Below, one piece after another: positions 22,464 through 35,789 of a stretch of 64,000 nt of DNA. Origin of the DNA: Kitagawia praeruptora (Eukaryota; Streptophyta; Magnoliopsida; Apiales; Apiaceae). The stretch covers positions 62,391,501-62,455,500 of the forward strand of contig CM075353.1 of NCBI GenBank assembly GCA_037693485.1, in the 5' to 3' direction. Every line of letters starts with the position of its first letter. Position 1 is the first letter of the stretch. The notes beneath the pieces were generated by a model, which was given only the letters and a program-made list of their open reading frames with translations, was not told where the DNA came from and searched no databases. A program made the translations under genes and the position numbers.

Positions 22464-22712
22464 CTTCCTTGATACTTTCCATTTCTTATCATTTCAAAAT
22501 ATGATTTGACACGCATTTTAAGGTAGATTTTAAGCATAGTTGCATGACTTATTTTTGGAATTTTCTTTTTTTTGTATAAAAATAGATCAATCATGTTTTT
22601 ATACAAAAAAAGAAAAGTTTAAAAATAAGTTATGGAACTATCCTTAAAATTCACCTTAAAATGCGTGCCAGAAAATAAAAAAAATGTAAAGAAATGGAAA
22701 GGACGGAGAGAG
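22464..22712. mobile_element. Foldback MITE (~249 bp), Stowaway/mariner type
   Basis: The whole element is one long imperfect palindrome. The left arm, cacgcattttaaggtagattttaa onward, pairs with the right arm ending ttaaaatgcgtgcc, around a short loop near 22590. The ends read cttccttgat and gacggagagag and are flanked by TA on both sides (22462-22463, 22713-22714), the Stowaway target. Confidence 0.75.
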
Positions 22713-22814
22713 TACTATTCACCTTTTTTCAGAGTGAAGTGTGAATGATTCTCCCTGTTCTCTTAATTTTTCTTCTTCATTTCCCCTTGCAACTAGTTGC
22801 TTGCTTCGCCAATA

Positions 22815-23128
22815 CTCCCTTCGTCCCAATGAATAATATACATTGAGTTTGGACACGGAAAACAAGAAAATTTATAAATAATGAATAAAGTTGAATGAAA
22901 AGTGGGTAAAGTGATTGGATCTATCAATATTTAATAATAAATTTAAGATAGTGGAGGAAAGTAGTGGGTATATAATAGTGTTTTATATTATAGGTTTAAG
23001 ATAATGGAGGAAAGTTAGTGGATGTAATACTGTTTTTTATTATTAAAATTTTACTATTTTTAGAATATATAGAAATGATGGGAGACCTTAAAATAGTAAG
23101 TATATATAAATGAATGGAACGGAGGGAA
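22815..23128. mobile_element. Stowaway-type MITE (314 bp)
   Basis: Ends ctcccttcgtcccaatga and tgaatggaacggaggga form imperfect inverted repeats with TA target duplications at 22813-22814 and 23129-23130. No coding capacity. ctcccTcCGTcCc ends are typical of Tc1/mariner-derived Stowaway MITEs. Confidence 0.85.
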
Positions 23129-23596
23129 TATCACACTTCATGTACAGGGCAATATCCAACTTTATAATCTCAATTTTTTCGCTAACCAATTCTATGAACT
23201 CTGTTTCAATGCTAGACATTTATGAAACACTTGTATACTATAAAAAATTGTTTTTACATAGTGAATTGCAAGATTAACATGATCGTCGATTATCGCTTTC
23301 GATCTAACAATTGTAATCAATTGTAATCAATAATATCTTTTCACCAAGGGAAACACCCTATTAGCTGCGCTAGAAAAATTAAGATTGTGTTCACTTGGGG
23401 AGAATGAAATGAGTTATGAATGAAATGAAAATTCTAAAAAAAAATTATGAACAATGGGGATGTTGAGGGAAATAGTGAACAAATATGAGGAAGAAAAAGA
23501 TTCTTATGATGAAAATTGCAAGGAAAATGATGAATTGATGATGATGGAGAATTAAGCATTCCTTCCAAAATATGTGGGTTAGAACTTTAGTATAAA
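23129..23596. other. AT-rich spacer
   Basis: No gene. The phrase tgtgttcacttgggg near 23390 resembles the end (aagtgaacataac) of a sequence near 41060, possibly a shared, degenerate MITE terminus. Confidence 0.35.
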
Positions 23597-25854
23597 CTAG
23601 CATGATAGCCCGTGCAAGGCACGGGCCATATTCTAATTCGTACAATTTCTTCGCAAACAGTCGATCATATTTTCTTGTCAATCTATTTCATGTGCTTCGA
23701 TTTATTTAAGGTCAACAGTTGGTAACCGTTCAAATTTTGAAATATTAATGAATTCTAAATTTGTATCATACAGAATCAGTCCTGAGATTAAACCGCTCAA
23801 GCTAATAAATGGGGCACCAAAAAGATGATATAATTTAGGGGCACATCTTTTCTAATAAGTAAAAAATATTAAAAGTACGTAGAGGCACAAAAAATGATAT
23901 TCGGGGCATATTTTGTTCAAGGTAGCACCAAAAATAGTTTAAGATATAATGAGTGCCAAAAAATAAATCGCATGTATGTGATTTTGATTTATAGTTGACT
24001 ACAAAATTCAAATTCACTTGGAACTTTCAATTTCTTAGGTCCGACCTAGGTATCATAGTTATAGAAGTACTCGTTGAATGTAAGAAGAATGACAGATAAT
24101 AATGATAAATAAGAGTCACTCATTATCGGCCAAGTAATATTGCAACAATAATGTGTCGTTTAGTCTATTTTGTAGCGGTAATTTTTAAAATATTATCACG
24201 ATAATGATGTGCTATTTAGTTTGTTTCCATTAGCAAAAGTAAACCAGCAAGAGTAGATAGGTGGATATCATTACATATGTGGTAGGAGATGTATTATGGC
24301 AACAACAGCACAAACTATTTTAATATTAGGAGAAATCAACTAAAATGTATGATGTATCCATACAAACTAATACGTGCTACAGTGAAAAAAACCCATTTAT
24401 TTTTATACAATATTAAAATATCACCAATCGATCATTATGTTATAGGTAATCATACAAAATTTAACATCTTTGTTTAGTATATATAATCTTGTTTAACATT
24501 ATAATTTAACTATGCATTTTGTTATTTATTTAATCGATAACTTATATAGAGTCTAAATCTAGCATATCAGCTAATTTTGATTTGTTTTATATAGATATAT
24601 ATATTATACCTAATTTTGATATTGATGTTTCAGATCGCAACAACAGTTTTTTTTAAAAAAAAATTGGTTCAAAACAGCTTAGTAAATCTAAAAGCAATTT
24701 TTCAACAACATTTTTTATAAGAAAAACTGCTTTAGGAAAAACCTTAATTTTTCACAGTAGTAGTTTTTGTAAACAACAATTTCAGGTAAATGCATCAAAT
24801 CCCAATAATTTCCCTATAAAATAGGATATAAACAAAAATTAAAAAAGACATAATTTATTCAGTGATTGTGAATTTAACTCCATTTGTATTTAGAGGTCAT
24901 AAATTCAATTCCCTTGATAAGACCAAAAAATCAAGTCTTGTTTTCCTATATTCTGTATCATATGTCCTAATTCGATGGTAAATAAACTCATGTTGTCTTG
25001 TGTACCACGTGAATTCATATCTTGTTTTCATGGCATATTTATAATATAGATAAAAATATTATTGTATTGTAATTTCAAAAAACTATCATTCTAATTTAAG
25101 AACAATTTTTTTCCCCGATAATATATAACTTCTTTTGTAGTTGTTAAAACACTTCTATCTTAAAATTTTAAAAGTGAAATTATTGTGATGATATGATAGT
25201 CGTGTAATGCACGACCTGCATTTTAACTATGATAATTTTACATACACAAATTCTTATGAAATTATCACTATTATGATTATGAGCTAATTAGGTATAAAAA
25301 TCTTTAATTACAATAATTTTATACATATATTTTGAATGTCATTGTGTCAACACCATATTTTTTTTAAAATTTTTTTTATTTTTTATTTTTTGACGAACAA
25401 TAAAATTTTATTAATACTTAAACATTGGAACCCAGCCGGGACAAATCCCCGAACTATTATAATTTATCCAGCATTTGTCAACGTATTGGATTAACATAGT
25501 ATTGTTAAACTAATATATCAAGATTTGTATTTATTTGATTGAAAATTGATTTACCTATTTTTAATTTATTTCATTAATAGTTGGAATATATGGTGTGATT
25601 GCAAGATTAGTTTTAAATTAAAAGGTAACATGTTTTAATTAAAAAAGAAATATTAATGATTAGAAGATATACAACTAATTTTTGAGATATTTATAAAAGA
25701 TAATATCTTCAACTAAAAGTAAACGTGAAAAAGGCAATCAGCTAATTACCATTAATTATATTATATTATTAACTATTTTTATAATTAGGATAACCGTACA
25801 GAAAACCAAATCACCAAAACTTTTAATGTTTCGGTTTTAATATAATAGTATAGA
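23597..25854 (-). mobile_element. Non-autonomous Helitron (2,258 bp)
   Basis: On the minus strand it begins TCTATACTATTATATTAA after a host A and ends with the hairpin gcccgtgc-ctt-gcacgggc followed by tatcatgCTAG and a host T. A 5' TC, a 3' hairpin about ten bases before CTRR, and insertion between A and T are the defining Helitron features. No Rep/helicase ORF exists. Inside are a second, degenerate terminator hairpin (25199-25215) and a tRNA-like stretch near 24857-24918. Confidence 0.85.
25199..25215 (-). terminator. Internal degenerate Helitron 3' hairpin
   Basis: gtcgtgcattacacgac on the minus strand, followed by tatcatatca. It matches the position and sequence plan of the functional end at 23597-23625 but lacks CTAG. 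Confidence 0.55.
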
Positions 25855-26060
25855 TGCGTAATGGTCATTTTGTGTTAAATAACATAAATAACATTACATA
25901 ATATTATATAATATTACATATCATTAATATGATGTATGAAGTGAGTAGTTTAGAGATTTACTAAATAACATGAAAATTCATAAAAAAAAATATAAGTATC
26001 GGGTTGAAATTTTGATAAATGTAAGTTCATTAAATCTCAAAAAATAGTAAAAAAATTATA
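25855..26060. other. AT-rich spacer before the LARD-like element
   Basis: Short AT-rich sequence with tandem ataacat/ttacata phrases. No gene. Confidence 0.4.
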
Positions 26061-26065
26061 GAAAG

Positions 26066-29000
26066 TGTAAGAACCCAGATTTTCGGTAGAATTAAAACTT
26101 TTCTTATTAAGAATAAGTATATACGTGAATAGTGTTTGTCATGCGTGAATAGTAATTTATGGATGAATAGTGATTTTGAGGACCAAGAAAATTTTCACGC
26201 CACCCTATGTACAAGACATGGTATGTATATTTCGAAGTCATATTAGTGATTCACGGAGCAAATAAGTGTATGTAAAGACGATCGGAATTCAGAAATTCCA
26301 ATTTGTATTCTGGTGTAATATTTGACCGGGAAGTGAATTATATATTATTCAAGAAATGAGATATTAATTTTGAGGAATTAAAGATTTAATATGTTAGGAT
26401 TTTATTATATTTGATTCGAGGATTTAGAACGAGAACCACTGAGACGTTACAACAAGATTAAGCGATTGAGCGAACGAAGCATGGATTAAGGATATGGTAT
26501 ATTAAGAGTCCAAGGAAGGATATATTATGAGAAAGAAAGAGGATTGAGAATAAACTCTTAGAATTGAGAAATAGAGAATGCTTGAGAAAGCGGGAGAACG
26601 TTTTCTGAGATAAAGAGAAATAAACAAGGGATGCTGGAATTAATATCCGTTCGAGGTATTATGCCATATTAGAGCAATAATATGCAAAGTATTAGTTGTA
26701 ACGTATTAATTTTATTCACGAAACAACAATGGAATCCAATTGGTGGGAAAGAAAACAAAGCCAAGGGACTTAAGTGCAAGAAACAAGAGATAAGGACTTA
26801 GGTGCAAAAGGAGGAAGGACTTGGTTGCATTTTAAGTGGATAAGAATCCAAGGGAGCCAATGGGAGTGTGACACCTAGCAAGGATAAGGATGCATCCAAA
26901 ATATCTAGATATATATTACATGTGTAAGCATTATTGGAGATAAAGAACAAAAATCAAAAACCAAGAAACTCCATTTTCTCTCCATTCTGCCCAGCAGAAC
27001 TTCCTCTCAGTAAAACGGGCCTAGAGCCTTCATTACTCAATGAAATTTTTTGTTCTTTATATGGTTAGAAAGCTGTGAAGACGCTCTACAACTTTCATTC
27101 AGGAGCCTCGACCAGGAAACGAGCGCAAGGGCTTCGTTTTGGCTGATCTTTGGGGCGTGTTTTTCCAATCAGGAAACTCACTTCCATGTTCTTGATTTCT
27201 TTGGTGAGATTGAAGATGGTGAGCATAGAGTAAGGCTTCCCCAAGGTTAACCAACCTTGTTTGAGATTGTAAGAACATCAAGAAGGTATAAAAACCCTAA
27301 CCCCTCTTGGCCATGTAGTAATTGTGATGTTTAATGTTAGATCCATGGTTATTAGTGTGAATCTTGGACATATAAGTTATGGATGATGTAGATCTTGAGT
27401 TTTGATGTTGTGATTGTGGTTTTTATGATTGTGGATAGTATATGTATCTCCATGAGTGTTATAAAGCATGAACTAATTGAATTAGGTGTTGGTTGTGTTG
27501 TGGAATTGAGAAAATTGGTTGATCTAAGTGAATACATGCTTGCTGAGTTTTCCAGGAACTTTGACCTGCCTTGTAACAAGGTTTTGAACCCTCAAATCTT
27601 GTCACCTGAGGTCCTACCATATATTGTTGGAAAGATAATTGAATGTAGTTTCTGGAAAAGTAAGGTTCATAACTAAGTAATGTATAGATTTTAAGTTATG
27701 GCCGGAGAAGTAAATTGTGTTTCTGGATTCCGGACTGCACTAAGTGACCCCCTTGTGAACCTTGTTTAAACCCCTAAATATTTATGTATGATCATGGAAA
27801 AATTAGAGAAGCTAGTAAATGCAGTGGGGAAGGCTACCCAAAAAGAATTGGATTATAATATGTATTTTTCAATTTTATAAAAATGTTGGAGCGAGGTGTG
27901 CGCAAGTGAAAAACCACTTAGGGGATTAGTTTAAAGTAGTTTTAAGAATGTTCACTTGAGTTTCGAGTTTGAGGAATAGATTTGAGTCGAATGGGTAACG
28001 GAAGTGATAATGTGACGACATGGTCATATGAGAGGGTTAGTGGTCACAAGTGAAGTCGTTAAGTTGGTCTTACGATTTTTTTTAAAACCTTATGATTAAG
28101 TAGCGTTGTTAAGGTACTAACGTACAAATATTGATTATGTATAGATTTCCATTCCACTTCGCGAGCCGACCACCCCAACCTCACCAAGGCAAGTTTTCCA
28201 ACCCTAAGTATTTATTTTCAAAAGATTATATTCTTGATTTTACCTATGCAAGTTTACTTTTCAAAACTTATATATAAGGATTTTCACTGTTGTGTTTATA
28301 GCTTCCAAACGTATTATATGCTTATGCTTTACGAGATTATGTTGAAGTTTGAGATATATGCATATGTGTTTGTACACCCTTGAACTTAGAATGAAAATAT
28401 TGCTTCGGACAACGACTCTAGCAATATAGGTCGTAGCGGTCCAAATATACTATTGACCGGGGAGCGGTATATTATTGTATCGTGATTAAATTACGAAAAC
28501 CCGAAAGGTCATTCGGGAAGTATCGTATACTTACGTATTTATTATTTTTACGTTGTTAAAAATACTCAAAAATATCTATCTTGGATTAAAAGCTTATTTT
28601 AATTAAATAATTATTTTACTAATTGTTTATATATTAAATCTAAAAATATTATTTATTAATTATCGTTCATTATTTTAAAGACAAAACTAATCCAAGATAC
28701 CTTCAGCGTTTTCAAACTCGAACTCTTTCCCACCCAAAACATTTTCGAAAACCCCCGGTCAGATTTTGCTTCTTGTACGTTTTTCAAGAATTATTGGTCG
28801 ACTGAGGTCGAACTTCAACTACTCGAATTTTCTATCAAAAGGATTTTTGAAAAGAAAAGAAAAAGGGGACTCTGGCAGGTGTGGGAATCGTTGACGAACG
28901 ATTCCCGGGATGTGTAAGCGGCCGTGAGCCAGGCGGTCCATCAATTATTATTCCGGCCCAGGTGTTGCCGAAGGATGATTACGGATGTAGTTTTCATCGA

Positions 29001-30065
29001 GGGTGATTACGGATGTAGTTTTCACCCAAGGGTAGTTACGGATGTAGTTTCTATCCTTCTACTAGTAGAGAAGACCCGCGGATTGTTGGACTTGGTTGTG
29101 GCGACTGATCATCGTCAATCCTTGTCAGGTTTTTATGTTTTCTTCCAGTCCCATCCTCCACTTTTGAAAAATACTCAAACACTGCTTCTTGGGCCTAAGT
29201 GCCAAGTTGCCGATAGTGTGGTTTTTGATAAGAAAAAATTGATATTGTGCAGTATCTAGAACTGCAAGATTTTCTATAAAGATTGGCACGTGTTAGTGCA
29301 CTCTTGCAATTATTTCAAAGAATGAAATGTTTTTGAATGAGAAACCTTCTAAGCTAATGGAAGGAAAGAGGTTTTGCAATAATGTATTCCATGTACAGTA
29401 TGTTAACCTTAGAGTGTTTTGCCGAAAATGATATACTCATATGTATATATATAATTTCAAACTTGAGATATATTGAAATGAGAACCTTATAAAGGATTCA
29501 TATGTTATTCTTAAAGCTCCTTAGTGAGTATAAATGTTTTATTCAAACTCGGACATATATATTGTCGAGTTATGTTTTGTAATCTGAGATATATACCCAT
29601 ACAGTTGGGAACGTTTTCGAAATAAACCACATTATTATTTTACAAAATGGTGAACTTGCTGAGCATTATGTAGCTCATTCTTGCTTTATAAAAACTTTTC
29701 AGAAAGAGAAGAATTTGATCGGTTAACTCCGCACCAGCAGAAGAGGAGTAGAAGATTTACCCCTGAGATGATTTAGTTCCTGATAAATACTACAGAGTAA
29801 GTCTGATAGGTTTTCAACTGTAATAGTAAGACTTGTCTTCAAGTGCAGTTGTATAAATGGAAGTGCGCAAGATTCTAGAATGTACAGATGAGTTGTAATA
29901 TTTAGCGTTACTTTTGATTATCGTTTCTGAGGCTCTAACTTGTATGTGCGTAAGATTGAGGTCTGGATTGATGTATTGTTGAGTTGTAAAGTTAATACAG
30001 GTATGATATGGTTGGATGGTGATGTGACGACCTAAATCTTTGACCTCGGATTTGGTGGCGTCACA
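26066..30065 (+). repeat. 5' LTR of the LARD-like element (4,000 bp)
   Basis: Differs from the 3' LTR at 27157 (g/a), 27740 (c/a), 27856 (t/a) and 29933 (c/a) as far as I can see. Small ORFs inside (for example 27395-27676 and 28924-29259) recur unchanged in the other LTR only because the LTRs are copies. They have no recognised domain. Confidence 0.95.
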
Positions 30066-30069
30066 GAAA

Positions 30070-30081
30070 TGGTATCAGAGA
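30070..30081 (+). other. Primer-binding site (initiator tRNA-Met)
   Basis: tggtatcagaga four bases after the 5' LTR end is complementary to the 3' end of tRNA-iMet and sets the + orientation of the element. Confidence 0.9.
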
Positions 30082-31919
30082 GATAAGTTGCAGTACTCAG
30101 AAACGAGAGTGTTGAGAGTTAAGTCTAAGTAGGAGAATGACATACGAGATCGTAGTAAACTTACTATTGGACTTCCGGAAGAGGTACCGGTGAGTAGAAT
30201 GGGCTGGAGTGTTACTGGAGGTCTTATACTAGGGTCGATAGAATCCTTAGAGGTTTGAGAGTCGTACATGACCTATCATAAGTAATAATGTAGAAAGCAG
30301 AGCGAAATCTCAAGAGCAGCTGAGGTAGAGGCGATATTGCCAATATGATCGGATGACTAGGCTGGTATAAATTTTGTGGCCCATAGTCCTCCACAGTTTA
30401 GAAGGCGGCATTTTAAGAATTAAGAAGTTTAGACATCCCTACATAAGTAAGGGTACTTAGTACTTGGAATAATGAAAGTCTTTTACTTTGGCTATAAGAT
30501 CCGATTTTCGATAAGTAACGGGTTTACCTGAAAGTTGGTCACTATGTCGTTGTGGATTTCATTACCCTTGATGGTGAATTTTACATGTGTTATACGAGAA
30601 TGTTATCATAAGACGAGCATGCTAGGTAATTCCACGCATGATTCGGACGCTAGAGCATGGTAGTTCAACTTAGAGAACAAACAAGTGGGATTAACAAAGG
30701 GACTCAAGAGCAGTTTAATATGGTTGCAACGAGCGATACAGTGATCTCAGAGTCTACCAAAAGAAAAGACCAACGGGTCTAGAGTGGGATCCTTTGATAG
30801 AGATGTTAGCAGGGACTACGTATATATGTATTGTAGACCTCAATATTTTTGGTATATGTTCACATGCACACACCCGCCACTGAACCTATGGACTGCACTG
30901 AGATCCCTGAGAGATCTCTTTGATCTGTTCCCAGGGGGAACTGGACACTTGTGATTCATGTCGAAAGGCATGAAGTAGGACCCTATGGACTTAGCAGGTG
31001 TCCCCGGAATGATGTGAATCTTGGTCTTCAAGATAAAGCACGGAAATGATAGATATACTTGTGAAACCCTAACTCGATAAATGACTTTAAGATGATGATT
31101 GAGAGACACACTAGTTGGTGTCTTGTATTACGAAGACGAAGAGATGAAGTTACCCTCATAGTGGTGATAATGAGATGCACGAATGATTATTAACTTATTT
31201 TGGTAACTACCGGCTAGTGCACTACTTCATTTTAAACTTTTCATTAACCATGTTACCTCGATTAGTTTATATCAGGTAATCCTTCTAGCTTTCTACTTCA
31301 AACTTGTGGAATAACCACCAGTGATATACTTTCTCTAAACCGGGACTCATCCAAAGTATCTTATTTGATCCCCGAGTATTCTATTTGAAGTTTATAATTA
31401 TTTCGTTCTGCTCAGGACTATTTACACTTCCTTTCAATTATCCAAGGAATGTTCAACAATTGTTTCCTTAATTAATCAATGAATATTCCTAAACGAATAT
31501 TGATATTTGACTACTTCTTTCATACTTGCACTCTTCAGTCGAGCCCATAAATATTTATCAACTTGTTGAGAACAGGGATGATCTAACATCCAGACATCCT
31601 TCATGAATTCTTTTCTTCTATTCAAGATGAGATTGTACATCGTACATTGAAATCATAGTAAGGATATCATTTTGATATTGGTATTCTGAATTTAATTCTA
31701 CTGTAGGATCTGATAAAGCATGTGTACGGAGGCACCCTTGGATGGACCGTTTCACTAATAGGTAATATTTGATGAGAGGTTATCGATTGTTCCGATACCT
31801 AGAACATTCTCTTCAGATTTTATAGTTTTCTTTTTCAAACTTAATAACTTCTTATTTCCATTTGTTGTCCGAGTAGCCTAAAGTTTCTTCAGTGGCTACG
31901 ATGTTGAAATTTCGTTCTA

Positions 31920-32095
31920 ACCAATTAAAACTGGCTAGTCGATATGTCAATATGAATGACTAGTTGATTGTTCTAACTAGTCAAAATTGTAATGTTGTGA
32001 AGAACACCTAGCTAATTGTCCTAGCTAGTGGTGATGTCTCAAACAGGTGAACTAGCAAATTTTGTCTAGCTAGTTGCTAGTGTTTCTTGAAAAGG
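31920..32095. repeat. Cluster of ctagctagt-type micro-repeats in the LARD interior
   Basis: Many copies of (t)agctagt and gactagt occur in about 175 bp, for example ctagctagttgctag near 32070. They are partly palindromic and non-coding. Confidence 0.55.
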
Positions 32096-35094
32096 ACTAA
32101 TTATTGTTTCACTGGTCCAACTCCCAATTTAATTCATTCAGCAATTCCTCAATGCATTTTGCATGTGGTAAAGTATGATAATGAAAGTTTTGACGAATAA
32201 CTTGATTGAGACCTAGTGAGGTCGCCCACTCAACTTGAATTCTACCCATCTTCGTATCAGACTTTATGTCACTTGAATATTCTGTTCTTTCATTCATATA
32301 ATGAAGATTCATTTGAAACCATAGATTACTTGAATGATAAACTGCTTCATTTTTATCGTCACATAGTAGAATTTCTTTCGATCGGTTGACCTTTATCAAT
32401 GTGACTTTTTAGATCCTCTATTTTTCAAGAGGAAAAGTATTCCCCAGATGTAAGAATTGTATAAAGACCGTCTTTATGACTTTTGTATCCAACAATCATT
32501 GCCCTCGTGTAACATTCTCTATGATATCACATTACCAAATTTTCAGGACATGAAGGAATAAACCTTGTTGTATTCTTTTTGTCCATCCTTACATCTCCGA
32601 AAATCGAGACTCCTAGTATTTGGAACCATCAACATTCTTGGAACATCCAATGTGGAATTCTTATTGAAATTATCTACTGGACCTTGTTATTTTAAAACCA
32701 TTCCTTTCAAAAGTGATTGCTCTAAGGTGAACGGGAGGTACAATTGTGAACCGTTGCACCAATATGAGATCAAAAACCAAATGTTGTAATTGTGCAGCCA
32801 GAGCATTATGCCGAGTGATTATTTAAAGTAGGAATAACATGTCGGGGCATACCACAAGACCTTTAATATTAGTGTGAGGAAAGTTATAGGAAATGATGAG
32901 GTGGTTGGGAGTACGTTCCTACCAACCGTTGTGAGGATGTTATAGTAATGAATTCTGGAGTTACCAAACCTTTTCCTGATCCAAGAAATTCAAATCGATT
33001 GCGATGTAAGACATATCCTTAGAGGAAACTAACATGGAAGTGAGATGGACAAGAAAGGAAGAAATATCGTGGCAAGAATGTGAAGCTTTACTTAGCAAAA
33101 AGGGATTGATGCACATAGCGAGACATAAAGTTTAAAAGGCCCTTAATAGCAAATGGATGCATGGATATATCCCAATGATCCTTCGAGATTACCACCTAAT
33201 CAAGTTTATTGGGAATCGCAGCAGCATACAGGCCTCAGGCTGATTGGCGCCAGTTGTGAAAGAGGACGAGCGCATGACATCTTACCTATACCATCGAGAA
33301 CTGAAACCCTTACCAGAAATGGAGGAATTGTTGACTAGTTAAAGTGCGTAGTTGTTTTTTTTCAAAGATAAGGTTAAAGAGAAGGTTTCACCAACTCCAG
33401 ATCGACCTCTGTACTGCACCAAAGTCGGCATTTCACATTAATGTAAACATTATAAATTCTGGTAGTATCATGTGGATTGACTAGTGAGTCAGAAGCCCTT
33501 GTGGGTTAATAAATAAAGTTTTAAGAATGATATGAGAGATTAGTAACAACCTCGTTGTTAGCTATACTTTATAATGAGAAGAGGACTTTGAGAGTCACGA
33601 TGATGCGTCTTTCAAGAGTTTAAGAGGTGTGCTGATGCAGTAGAAAGGGGATGATAGCCTATACTTCTAAACAACATAAAGGTTACGGGATGGGATATAC
33701 TAACCGTGAGTCTGGGATTAGTCATGATAGCGTTCACGCATAAAACTGAGACGTTAACCTTATGAGAAAATTGTGAAATTTTTCCACAAGTGCCATAAGT
33801 ATATCTTCATATTAAAACTAAACATAAGAGAGAAGGTGATGAAATGTAACAGAGAGTATAATGGAGAAATTTGTTATTACCCAGGAAAGGCCAGTGTGGT
33901 GGCCGATACCTATAGAAGGGATTATTCGAAATTGGAATTCAGTCAGTATTGACCAAGAAAATAGAGTATATACAATAAAGAATAATGTTAGAGGAAAAAT
34001 GACTAAATTATGGGGAAGGACAAAGAGGTATAGAGAATTAAGAGAATGTTGGCAAGCGGATACGAAGAATGGTATTAGCAAACTATTAAGTACAAACGCG
34101 ACATGTCAAAAGCAGAATGATAGAGATCTAGTGGATTAATTCCGCCTGTAGAAAATCTTGAACGTGGACAGAATTATAATGAATTTCATAAGTAGGTCGC
34201 CGAAGACCGAGCCAAGAGATGGCCCTAGTTGATTTATAATTGTTGGACCAAGTGATTTACCTACGAGAGACTTTCCATTTAGAAGATTATCGATTTATAT
34301 ACGGAAGAGATGGTGGTGCAATATAAAACTTCTGCAGCGATTACGTCAGATAAAGACTTAAGGTTAAACTTCGAACATTGAAGGTGCTTTCAAGTATATT
34401 TAACAAAGAGATTGAGCGTATGCACTAATTTGATCTGTGGCTGACGGACAGGGAAGAAGAATTATCCAGACGATCGAATTTATATTTAGTGTCGTGCCTT
34501 AGATTTCACGGGGTAGTCGAGAATAAAAACTTATCCATGAAATGAATGTTGTTATCACGATCGTCACCATGCGAACGTAAGGACGTCTCTTGTAAAGCGT
34601 ATTGCGAAAGAAGAAGTTTCGTTTTTCTTGCGTTACGAAGAAGTCAATGAACGAGGGATATAGTAGCTGAACTGGTTCGACGTATACCGAAGACTATACA
34701 GTATCCATAGCAAGCGGTAACGACTGACGGGAGGCAACACATGCGTGTTAATTAAGCCAAGGAACATGAGGAATACCGTGCGTATTGACATTGTCTCAGA
34801 TTATAAAACACGACCACAAAGTATTCACGGGCCAACGATACAAGGACTCAACAGGGATACTATGAACAAGGTAGAAGAGGAACGTATAAGTAGTGGAATA
34901 GAAATTTTCATTCATAGAACAACCGATAAGGAATACAGGTCGAGGAGAGCATGCGTTGAGAAACAACATTAAAGTATTGGTGAGACCAAGGTGAGAGAAC
35001 AAAAGGGTTGAAGTGTCAACCTGAGAGTTGGAAAGGGTAAAGTTGGAATTGTATCCACAACTATTTTCTTAGGTTCTCAAGATAGAATCCTTTT

Positions 35095-35290
35095 AAGGGG
35101 AGGAGACTGCAATAACCCTAATTTTCATGAATATTCGAAACCTGGATGAATAGTAATGTTATGGGTGGATGAGAAATTTTTGCAATCACGATATGTACGA
35201 ATTATTAAATGAAGATTTCGAATTGATATTACGTCTTTACGGTGCAGACGAGTGTATGTAAAAGTCATTAGTTTTTTTTTTTACGAAACC
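35095..35290 (+). repeat. Second polypurine tract and LTR-head-like segment inside the LARD
   Basis: agaatccttttaagggg and aggagac followed by tgcaataaccc mirror the true junction at 35770-35800 (ggaatccttttaagg, aggggagac, tgtaagaaccc). Similarity continues for about 180 bp (tgaatagtaat, tggatgaga, gcagacgagtgtatgtaaa). Confidence 0.7.
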
Positions 35291-35776
35291 CATTATTTCG
35301 AATGGTCAAATTTTATGAGATATCAAAGGAGTATGAGGTGGGAGACTTCTTGATGCTAAAGGTATCCCCCTGGAAAGGATTGATGCGGTTTGTTAAGAAA
35401 GGAAAGCTAAGTCTGAGGTTTATTGGACCTTTTGAGATTTTGAGGCGTATTGGGAAGTTAGCCTACGAGTTAGCCTTGCCCCAAGCTTACAGCAAATTCA
35501 TAATGTGTTTCATGTGTCTATGTTATGACCCTACCACACCGACTATCGGCATGTGATAGAATACGACCAAGTGGACCTACAACCAGACTTGACCTATGTG
35601 GAGCAACCCGTGGAAATCATGGATAGAAAAGAACAAGTGTTGAGGAACAAGGTTTTCAAACTAATAAGGAATTGTGAGAAAATCAAGATGTGGAAGAATC
35701 CACCTGGAAGTTGAAAGAGTGAAACAAAGGAGTAACCCCAGTGATTCCTAAACTGATTCCGGGACGGAATCCTTTT

Positions 35777-35789
35777 AAGGAGGGGAGAC
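35777..35789 (+). other. Polypurine tract of the LARD-like element
   Basis: The purine run aaggaggggagac lies directly upstream of the 3' LTR start tgtaag. Confidence 0.85.

Larger units (their letters stand above)
30066..35789 (+). pseudogene. Eroded gypsy chromovirus (Tekay-like) interior of the LARD
   Basis: Single motifs survive in colinear order. A RNase H end-like GKASVVAD is near 33880. An integrase finger-like RYRELRECW...ATCQK is at 34025-34120. A DDE-core-like LPRTEP..., ITSDKDLR and ADGQGRR run from 34200 to 34460. The integrase C-terminus, from 35302 (EVGDFLMLKVSPWKGLMRF and LRFIGPFEILRR), and a chromodomain-like tail (VEQPVEIMDRKEQVLRNK, then VEESTW) to about 35720 are better kept. 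Stops and frameshifts are everywhere. At 35527 a TGA replaces an expected Arg codon, fitting a CG-to-TG change. The first 3.8 kb (gag, protease, RT) is barely recognisable, though TRKEEISWQECEALL near 33050 resembles the RT/RNase H junction. Lineage is inferred from the C-terminal motifs. Confidence 0.7.

Noticed and set aside
27395..27676. 93-codon ORF that recurs identically at 37119-37400
   Set aside because: The duplication is explained by the two LTRs of one young element, so identity is not evidence of selection. No domain is recognisable.
28924..29259. 111-codon ORF that recurs at 38648-38983
   Set aside because: Same reason: LTR duplication, no domain, no ATG context or promoter evidence. 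It contains a short internal repeat (attacggatgtagtttt) that keeps it open.
32109..32399. 96-codon minus-strand ORF in the LARD interior
   Set aside because: No recognisable domain or promoter. It lies in eroded sequence and is likely chance.
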